The notes beneath the pieces are model-generated. The model was not told the DNA's origin. It ran no database searches and saw only the letters and a program-made list of their open reading frames with translations. Shown here piece by piece: positions 57,441 to 64,000 of a stretch of DNA of 64,000 bases (the stretch's first letter is position 1; the number at the start of each line of letters is the position of its first letter). Origin of the DNA: Methylomarinum vadi (GTDB lineage Bacteria > Pseudomonadota > Gammaproteobacteria > Methylococcales > Methylomonadaceae); assembly GCF_000733935.1 (NCBI RefSeq), contig NZ_JPON01000001.1:2969501-3033500 (forward strand), read 5' to 3'. The translations under genes were made by a program, and so were the position numbers.

Positions 57441-58658
57441 TCAAAATAGCATTTGATTGGATGGTTTCGACGGTTGACAAAACAGTAGTATCAACGCCAG
57501 CAAGGAAAATGCGGCCCCGCCATAAAAGGTAAATTCGGCGCCCAACCGGTCCCATAGCCAACCGGCAATAAAACTGGCCAAAAGCGACAATATTCCACAG
57601 GTAAAATTGAATAAACCAAAGGCCGTTCCTTTAAATTCCAGCGGAGTGGTTTCGGCAACGAGCGTAGTTAGAACGCCTTGGCTGAATCCCATATGCAAGC
57701 CCCAGCAACAGGCGCCGAGCATGAGAACGGAAATCGACACGGTATGCGCCAGCAACAGATCCGCCAAGATCAGAATCAACAAAGCGGTAGCCAGTAGCCA
57801 ACGTTTGTTGAAACGGTCGGACAATATACCGACCGGGTAGGCCGAAAGGGCGTAGCACAGGTTCATCATGACCATGACAGACGGAATCCAGACGATCGAC
57901 AAGCCGATTTGTTGCGCGCGCAAGACGAGAAAGGCCTCGCTGAAACGAGCCAGAGTAAACAGCGCGCCAGTTATTAATACCCACCAATAGGCCCGCGAAA
58001 AGCGGGAGATCATAGCGGGGTTAAATGTGAGTTGCATTTCTTGGTCCCGGCTATGGAGCGCCGGTTCATCGACGGCGACAACGATCAACAAAACGGCAAT
58101 TAAGGCCGGAATGCAAGCGAACCATAAAACCCAGTTGATCGAGTCGTTAAGCAACCACAATAAAAACATCGCAGACAATGGGCCGAGGAATGCGCCAATC
58201 GTATCCATCGATTGGCGCAAGCCATAGCAGGCGCCGCGAATTTCGGCCGGTGCAATATCGGCGACCAGCGCATCGCGTGGCGCCCCACGGATACCTTTTC
58301 CGATTCTGTCCAGAAAACGCGCGGCAAATACAAGGCCGACTGATTCAGCCAGAGGAAACAAGGGTTTGGACACGGCGGCGAGGCCGTAACCGAGCAACAA
58401 AGCCAGTTTACGGCGGGCAAAAAAATCGCTGAGCGCGCCGGAGAACACTTTTACGATATGGGCGACCCCCTCGGCGAAGCCTTCGATCAGGCCGACGGTG
58501 ATAGCGCTGGCACCGAGTGTCGTGACCAAAAATACGGGCAACAGGCTATGGATCAGTTCCGAGGATAAATCCATGAACAGACTGACAAAGCCCAGAGCCC
58601 AGATCGTTCGGGGTATCGCTGTATGCGGACTTTTTTGTCGGAACGATGATGTCATCAT
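57441..58658 (-). CDS. MFS transporter
   Basis: The 405-residue carrier has about twelve membrane segments with the MFS loop motif in ALSDFFARRKLALLLGYG (between TM2 and TM3) and a second in YPVGILSDRFNKRWLL. The first part, TLGASAITVGLIEGFAEGVAHIVKVFSG, is typical of a group of proteobacterial MFS proteins with unknown substrate. The gene stands alone. Confidence 0.85.
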   Translation of the reverse strand: MMTSSFRQKSPHTAIPRTIWALGFVSLFMDLSSELIHSLLPVFLVTTLGASAITVGLIEGFAEGVAHIVKVFSGALSDFFARRKLALLLGYGLAAVSKPLFPLAESVGLVFAARFLDRIGKGIRGAPRDALVADIAPAEIRGACYGLRQSMDTIGAFLGPLSAMFLLWLLNDSINWVLWFACIPALIAVLLIVVAVDEPALHSRDQEMQLTFNPAMISRFSRAYWWVLITGALFTLARFSEAFLVLRAQQIGLSIVWIPSVMVMMNLCYALSAYPVGILSDRFNKRWLLATALLILILADLLLAHTVSISVLMLGACCWGLHMGFSQGVLTTLVAETTPLEFKGTAFGLFNFTCGILSLLASFIAGWLWDRLGAEFTFYGGAAFSLLALILLFCQPSKPSNQMLF

Positions 58659-58769
58659 TAAGGATAAAAGTTTGGCCGTTTAGCGGATTCGTTTTTTATC
58701 GGCACTGGCGCGATGCGCCGATCTCATGGTCTGCCTATGGTCATAACCGTGTTTTTCGCCGGCAGACAA

Positions 58770-59618
58770 TTAGGCAATAAGGCGATGCATGCTTTCCAGC
58801 TCGTCTCCCGTCAGATTTATGTCGAAACTATTAAGGTCTTCCCGCATATGCCGCTCAGAGCAAGTGCCCGTCAACGGGACGATGCCGATTTGACCGAGAA
58901 AACCAAAGAAAATCTGCTCCGGCGTTTTGCGATGGCGGCGGGCCAGCCTGAAAACGGTTTCGCTGGACAGAATATGGGGATTGGCCGTCAGCGTCCAGAA
59001 GCTTTGATAGACGATGTCATGCTGACGGCACCATTGTCTTAATGCCGCGTCATAGCCGGAATCCCGATAAAAACGGTTTTGTACGATGGTCGGTTTCACC
59101 TCGGCATCGGCATAGAGGCGTTTCAGTCGAGCCAGGTCGTAACAGTTGCTGATGCCCAATTGGCGCGCGCCGCCGCTTGTGTGGATTTGCTCCAAGGCCC
59201 GCCAAACCGTCAGTAAATCGCAATAAGGGGAGAGCGGCGAATGCAGCAGCAGGGAATCGACGTAATCGGTTTGCAGGTTTTGTTGCGATGTCTTAAACGA
59301 TTGCGCAACCTGGCTTTGCAGCGGCGCGTGTTGATCGTAGGGAACCCGGTTGGGATCGTGCCCGGGTAAAGGGGTGAACTTGGTTTGCAGGAATAAATCT
59401 TTCCGCCCGATGCCCTGAGTCTGCAAGCGTTGCAAGGCGGTTCCGACCAACGGCTCTTGGTAATGCCTGGGTTGGCAGGCGGTATCGATGCCCCTGAAGC
59501 CGGCCTGCACTGCCGTCACCACCAAGTCTTCGGTGCGTTCCTGTTTCCAAGCCGTGCCGTATATTATTCGCGGCATAGCGATGCGGGTTGGGTTTCGGCC
59601 TTCGCGAGGCATGGCCAT
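58770..59618 (-). CDS. Aldo/keto reductase
   Basis: The 282-residue protein has a TIM-barrel AKR layout. The tetrad appears complete: Asp and Tyr in GIDTACQPRHYQEPLVG, Lys in FLQTKFTPLP and His in LLLHSPLSPYC. The NADPH-binding end with PLTGTCSERHMREDL is present. The real start could be MPRIIYGTAW (59576), where similarity begins. The substrate is unknown. The next gene is hdeD-like, in the same direction. Confidence 0.87.
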   Translation of the reverse strand: MAMPREGRNPTRIAMPRIIYGTAWKQERTEDLVVTAVQAGFRGIDTACQPRHYQEPLVGTALQRLQTQGIGRKDLFLQTKFTPLPGHDPNRVPYDQHAPLQSQVAQSFKTSQQNLQTDYVDSLLLHSPLSPYCDLLTVWRALEQIHTSGGARQLGISNCYDLARLKRLYADAEVKPTIVQNRFYRDSGYDAALRQWCRQHDIVYQSFWTLTANPHILSSETVFRLARRHRKTPEQIFFGFLGQIGIVPLTGTCSERHMREDLNSFDINLTGDELESMHRLIA

Positions 59619-59628
59619 TCAATGAATC

Positions 59629-60204
59629 CTATGATGTCGTCTTGTGATGCAGACTGATTCTGATTAACACCCAGCCCAATAGCATCATATTGACGCCCAA
59701 AAAAAGCCCGAGCACCCAATAACCGGTTTCCGGCCAGCCCAGCCATACTGCAAAAGCAAAACAGATGGCGGTTATGCCGGTAAAGAACATCGAGCCCCAG
59801 TGAGCCAAGGGGCGCATCATCAGGGCCAGCGAAACCTTACTGATACCTTCGATGACAAAAAATACGGTGATGATTAATGTCAAGGTCAGGCTGCCTTGAG
59901 TCGGGTTTTTAATCAGATAATAACCTACCGCAGTTTGCGCGGCCCCGATAAAAAACCACAGGCCGAACCCCGGCATGGTCATCAAGCCAACCGACCTGAC
60001 GAGCTGAACGATACCGCCCAGCAATAACAGCCAGCCGAGAAAAAGGGTAATGCCGATGGTGGAGACATGAGGCGCGATGACGGCGAGGGTGCCTAGAATC
60101 ACGAAAATCAGGCCTTCCAGCAGAAAAATTTTCCAATGCTGTTGCAGGAAAGACAGCATGGCCTCCCGCATTTGTTGCAGGTCTATCGGTTTAGGTTTTT
60201 CCAT
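59629..60204 (-). CDS. HdeD/DUF308-family membrane protein
   Basis: The 191-residue protein has six membrane segments in pairs. The first is WKIFLLEGLIFVILGTLAVIAP and the next LFLGWLLLLGGIVQLVR, the DUF308 pattern of HdeD, which supports acid resistance in E. coli. It lies 10 bases before the aldo/keto reductase start in the same direction. Confidence 0.87.
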   Translation of the reverse strand: MEKPKPIDLQQMREAMLSFLQQHWKIFLLEGLIFVILGTLAVIAPHVSTIGITLFLGWLLLLGGIVQLVRSVGLMTMPGFGLWFFIGAAQTAVGYYLIKNPTQGSLTLTLIITVFFVIEGISKVSLALMMRPLAHWGSMFFTGITAICFAFAVWLGWPETGYWVLGLFLGVNMMLLGWVLIRISLHHKTTS

Positions 60205-60675
60205 TGCACTTTTCTCGGTGGTTGCGCGGTTCGTACCGCTTGCTGCAATTATCCGTGATTATGTGGGTATGATTGCATTTTCTTATCGCTGCCATAAAAT
60301 ACAGTTCGATTCCAATGGGACCGAAGCCGCGGCATCGTAAGGTACGATACGCGCGGTATAGTCCGTTGCGGGACGGCTGCTTGAAACGCTTGCCGTGTAT
60401 ATGTAACCGTTTACCGCGCCCACTAATTCCCGGCTGCGCTGCATCGGCTGGCAGATGGGGAAATCGCCGTTGACGCCCTCGGCATACAGCTCGACCGCCA
60501 ACCCCTCTATGTTGATATCGTCGGCATAAACCTGAATCTCGAAATAATGCTGGCCGTTCGCGCTTTCAATATGGATCTCGCCGAAGCGAAGATTGTTCCA
60601 ATGTTGTTTCAGCATCTGGGTCCAGGCAACCAAGCGTTGACCTTCGGCTGCGTTATCGGCTGCACGTCCCAGGTA

Positions 60676-61264
60676 ATTATCCATCATAAGGTTTAAACCA
60701 CCGGCTTTAGCCGGTCAGCTTTAGCTGCGATAATTTGCCCAAGGAGGTGGCGATGGACTATAGATACGGCAGCCATACGGTTTACCAAATTGAGTATCAT
60801 TTTGTTTGGGTTACGAAGTATCGTTATAAAGTGCTGAAGGATGAAATAGCCGAACGAGTGAGAGACTTGGTGCGGCAGACATGCGAAGCCTTTGAGATAC
60901 GGATTATCAAAGGTGTCGTGAGCAAAGATCATGTGCACATTTTGGTGAGTGCGCCGCCGACTATGGCCCCAAGCGAAATCATGAGGCGAATCAAGGGACG
61001 AACTTCGAGCTATCTGTTCGAAGAGTTCCCGCACTTGAAAAAGCGATATTGGGGTCGACATTTTTGAGCCCGCGGTTATTTTTGCGCCACAGTGGGGCAA
61101 ATGACTGATGAGATGATAAAGCAATATTTGGAGCATCACTTTGAACCTAATCCAAACGATAATTTCAAGATGGAGCCCGACTAAGACGCGTCGTTTAGTC
61201 GACGCGTATCCGGACTTTCAGTCCGTTATTGGAACCCACCCGCTTGAGCGGGTGGTTGTTTAGT
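60676..61264 (+). mobile_element. IS200-group insertion sequence, copy 4
   Basis: Same 589-base element in the same orientation, here after a GTA flank instead of TTA. It lies antisense inside glgP. Confidence 0.9.
60753..61184 (+). pseudogene. tnpA: IS200-group transposase tnpA with in-frame UGA, copy 4
   Basis: Identical in translation to the other copies, with the TGA after WGRHF (stop ending at 61067) and the continuing frame to a TAA at 61182-61184. Confidence 0.88.
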
Positions 61265-63467
61265 TTGGGCAGCGGGCAGGTAGTACTGTTCAGTATATTC
61301 CTGAACGGCCCGGCTGGCCGAAAATTTCGGCGTCAGCCGCGCCATGCTTTCCCTCATGCGGGCGACCCAGGCGGAAGGAATTCCTTGATCGTCCCGGGCA
61401 TAGAATTCGGGGATTACTTCCTGTTCCAACAGGTCGTACAAGGCTTCGGCCTCGATGGCGTCCCAGGCGGGATCGTCGTTGTGTTCGCGGACGTCGCCCA
61501 AGGCCCAGCCGACATCGGGAGAATAGGCTTCGGCCCACCAGCCGTCCAGTTCCGAAAGATTGATGCCGCCGTTGACGAGCACCTTCATGCCGCTGGTGCC
61601 GCAGGCTTCCCAGGGACGACGCGGGGTGTTGATCCAGACATCCACGCCCTGGACCAGACGTTCGGTCAGCAGCATGTCGTAATCGCTTAAAAAAATGATG
61701 TGTTTGCGTGCCTTCGATTGGCGGATAAAGTGGATCCACTTGCGAATCAGTTCCTGCCCTTGCTGGTCGGCCGGATGCGCCTTGCCGGCCAGAATTAGTT
61801 GAACCGGCCTTTGCGGATTGGTCAAGATGCGTAAAAGCCGTTCCGGATCGTGCAACAACAAGGCGGGTCTTTTATAGGTGGCGAAGCGGCGGGCAAAACC
61901 CAACGTCAGAAAATTGTGGTCGAGCAAGTTATGGACTTCGTCGACTGCCTCGGCAGGCGCGCCGCCGGCGGCAAGATGTCGGGTCAGCCGTTTGCGGGCA
62001 TAAATCACCAGGGATTTCCTGGCGGCGGCGCGGAATTCCCACAATTGCGCATCGGGAATAGCGAAGATGTCTTCGGTCAGTGTTTCGCTGGTTCCCGACC
62101 AACGATCCTGACCGCACGATTGTGTCCATATTTTATCGGCCATTGGCGAATCCCAGCTGGGCATGTGCACGCCGTTGGTGACGTGACCGACCGGGATATC
62201 GGTCTTCGGCCAGCGTGGAAAAAGCGGCTGGAATATGCTGCGGCTGACATTGCCGTGTAACTGGCTGACACCGTTAACGGCGCCGCTGCCACGGATCGCC
62301 AGGTAGGCCATGTTGAAGCTTTCCGCCGGATCGTCGGCGTTGTTGCGTCCCAATGCCAGTAATTGCTCCACCGAAATGCCCAACCGTTGCTCGGCATAGT
62401 GACCGAGATATTGTTCGATCAAGGCGGGGGGAAAGAGGTCGAAGCCGGCCTTGACTGCGGTATGGGTAGTAAACAAGTTGCCGGCGCGGGTGGCGGCCAA
62501 GGCGATCTCGAATGGCTGCCCGGTCTGTTCCATGAACAGCCGGGCGCGCTCCAGCACGGCAAAGGCGGCATGTCCTTCGTTCAAATGGCAGACTTCTGGC
62601 TTTATACCCAGTTCGTGAAGCAGGCGCCAGCCGCCGATGCCCAGGATCATTTCCTGTTGCAATCGTTGTTCCAGTCCGCCGCCATATAGCTCGCTGGTGA
62701 TGCCCTGATGGGCTGGGAAATTAGCCGCGTCGTTACTGTCCAACAGATATAGCACGGTCCGGCCGACTTGGACTTGCCAGGTACGCAACCAGACGGAATA
62801 ACCGGGCAGCACGATTTTAAGGCGTAGCCATTCGCCGTCAGCTTCGCGCACCGGTGTGATCGGTAACTGTCCCGGATCGTTGTAGGGATAAAAAGCCTGT
62901 TGCGAACCGTCCTGGCTGATCAGTTGCCGAAAATAACCTTGTTGATAAAGCAGGCCGACACCGATGATGGGAATGCCCAGGTCGCTGGCGGCTTTCAATT
63001 GGTCGCCGGCGACGTTGCCCAGACCTCCAGAGTAAATCGGCAGCGCCTCGCCCAGCATGAACTCCATGCTGAAATAGGCGACACCTGTGAGCGTCGAGTT
63101 GGCGTGTTTTTGTTGGAACCAGCCGGGGGCTTCCTTAAATTGCTGTTTACATTTCAATAATTCCGCGATGGTATCGCGAAACTCCGGGTCTGCGGTGACC
63201 TCTTCTACCCGGCTGCGGGAGACCGTTTGTAAAATGCCCCAAGGGTTACGGGTGATTTCCCATTGTTCCGGGTCGAGCCGGCGCCATATCTTATCGGCCG
63301 CATGGTTCCAGGCGCAGCGCATGTTCAGGGCCAGTTCGACCAGGGAGTCGAAGCCGTCGATATCCATCAGCTGAGGGCGGCAAACGGTATGATTGAGCGG
63401 TTGTTCTTGCTTCATGGGTTGCCTCTAATGATGCATTGGGAAGAAAGACCGTGCTTTATGGAAAAGT

Positions 63468-64000
63468 CTATTCATGATCGTTGTTTTTGCCATGAAAGTG
63501 CATGGAATGCCTGAGCCCGGACAAAAAAGACCTGTGCCGCGGCGAGCTATGTTCAAGGCGATGGTAGACCGTCAGTTTCAAACCGTCCTCGATGAATACC
63601 CATACCAGGCAATAGGCCCAGATCAGGCCGATGTATTGCCAGGAAATCGGTGTTACATGCCAGCCATAATGAGCGATGAGTACCGCGACCAGTTGAGTGG
63701 CGATGATCGTCATCAGCAATAACGGCGCGGGATAAGGGCGGGTCAGGAAAAAATGCCGGCCGCGCGCCACGAACAAGGTCAAATGCCCGGCCACCGCCAG
63801 TTTCAGAAAAATGATGGTTTGCAATTGCGCCGTTTCGACGTGAAAGTGGTTCTTGGCAATAATCAGCAACAAGAATGTTTCGATGACTCCTACCATGCCC
63901 AATACGGTCGCTACGGTCAAAACCCGCCGCATATCCCAACTTACCGGCGCCGAAGGCAGACGGGTGTTGTCCTTGGCGATGGTCAGGATCGGCAGATCGT
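63468..64000 (-). CDS. P-type plasma-membrane H+-ATPase, C-terminal part (runs off the window)
   Basis: The visible 177 residues match the end of PMA1-type proton ATPases. Upstream of the first ATG the frame continues to the window edge as LPILTIAKDNTRLPSAPVSW, then DMRRVLTVATVLGMVGVIET, QLQTIIFLKLAVAGHLTLFV and a last membrane pair. The C-terminal tail is His/Arg-rich. The N-terminal and catalytic parts lie beyond position 64000. The gene ends about 50 bases before glgP starts, so the two may be cotranscribed. Confidence 0.87.
   Translation of the reverse strand, partial: DLPILTIAKDNTRLPSAPVSWDMRRVLTVATVLGMVGVIETFLLLIIAKNHFHVETAQLQTIIFLKLAVAGHLTLFVARGRHFFLTRPYPAPLLLMTIIATQLVAVLIAHYGWHVTPISWQYIGLIWAYCLVWVFIEDGLKLTVYHRLEHSSPRHRSFLSGLRHSMHFHGKNNDHE

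Larger units (their letters stand above)
60283..63415 (-). pseudogene. glgP: Alpha-glucan (glycogen) phosphorylase, split by an IS200-group insertion
   Basis: GlgP releases glucose-1-phosphate from glycogen. The N-terminal part (63415-61265, 717 codons) holds the substrate and PLP-binding regions, including the PLP-Lys motif EACGTSGMKVLVNGG. The C-terminal part (60675-60283) starts YLGRAADNAAEGQRL. Removing the 589-base element joins the frame (LPAAQ then YLGRAADN) and gives about 847 residues, the length of the TIGR02094 group. As it stands the last 130 residues are lost and replaced by a short tail from the element. That part packs near the C-terminal edge of the second domain, so activity is doubtful. 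Confidence 0.9.

Overview
This is chromosomal DNA from a gammaproteobacterium. The mix of genes (cytochrome bo3 oxidase, RegBA, MsrPQ, CmoM, MetA, a plasma-membrane type H+-ATPase beside glycogen phosphorylase, REP/RAYT elements) would fit a type I methanotroph (Methylococcales) or a relative. That assignment is tentative because no methane-oxidation gene lies in the window.

Positions 1-9124 hold the right-hand part of a type I-F2 (I-Fv, 'minimal' I-F) CRISPR-Cas locus: cas7fv, cas5fv, cas6f, a REP-RAYT-REP element, an AT-rich leader with an IHF-like site, and an array of 68 repeats and 67 spacers. cas1 and cas2-3 would be expected to the left of position 1. Three things stand out. cas5fv is split by an IS1380-family element whose exact ends and 5-bp target duplication can be read, so the effector is probably dead. 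Spacer 1, the leader-proximal and newest one, is a perfect 32/32 match to the minus strand of the array itself, across the end of a repeat and spacer 24, with a canonical 5'-CC PAM. Spacer 47 is a perfect match to the RAYT gene lying between cas6f and the leader, with GG on its 3' side, as if it had been integrated in flipped orientation. The locus looks like one that kept acquiring spacers, including from itself, after or around the loss of interference.

Positions 9.4-21 kb carry single genes: a MetX-like hydrolase, a ParB-domain protein, a flavoprotein, a peptidoglycan-binding/amidase-like protein, an unusual HypX protein with a C-terminal hemerythrin domain, an FtrA-type regulator, PsiE and an orphan heavy-metal-type RND pump. 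From 21 to 34 kb there is signalling: an HD-GYP response regulator followed by a very large multi-SBP hybrid kinase (broken by an insertion), a FadL porin, a GGDEF-EAL protein and an RND adaptor.

From 34 to 47.8 kb come housekeeping genes: gcvH-dgkA-pfkB-mazG, regBA, msrPQ, guanine deaminase with metA, pqaA-like and cmoM. From 48 to 64 kb come membrane and envelope genes, the cyoABCD operon, an MFS carrier, an aldo/keto reductase, HdeD, a glycogen phosphorylase gene broken by an insertion, and the end of an H+-ATPase gene that runs off the window.

Four copies, apparently identical, of a 589-bp IS200-group element lie in the same orientation at 25.2, 29.7, 41.7 and 60.7 kb. Two split genes (the hybrid kinase and glgP). 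All four carry the same in-frame UGA before the catalytic tyrosine of the transposase.
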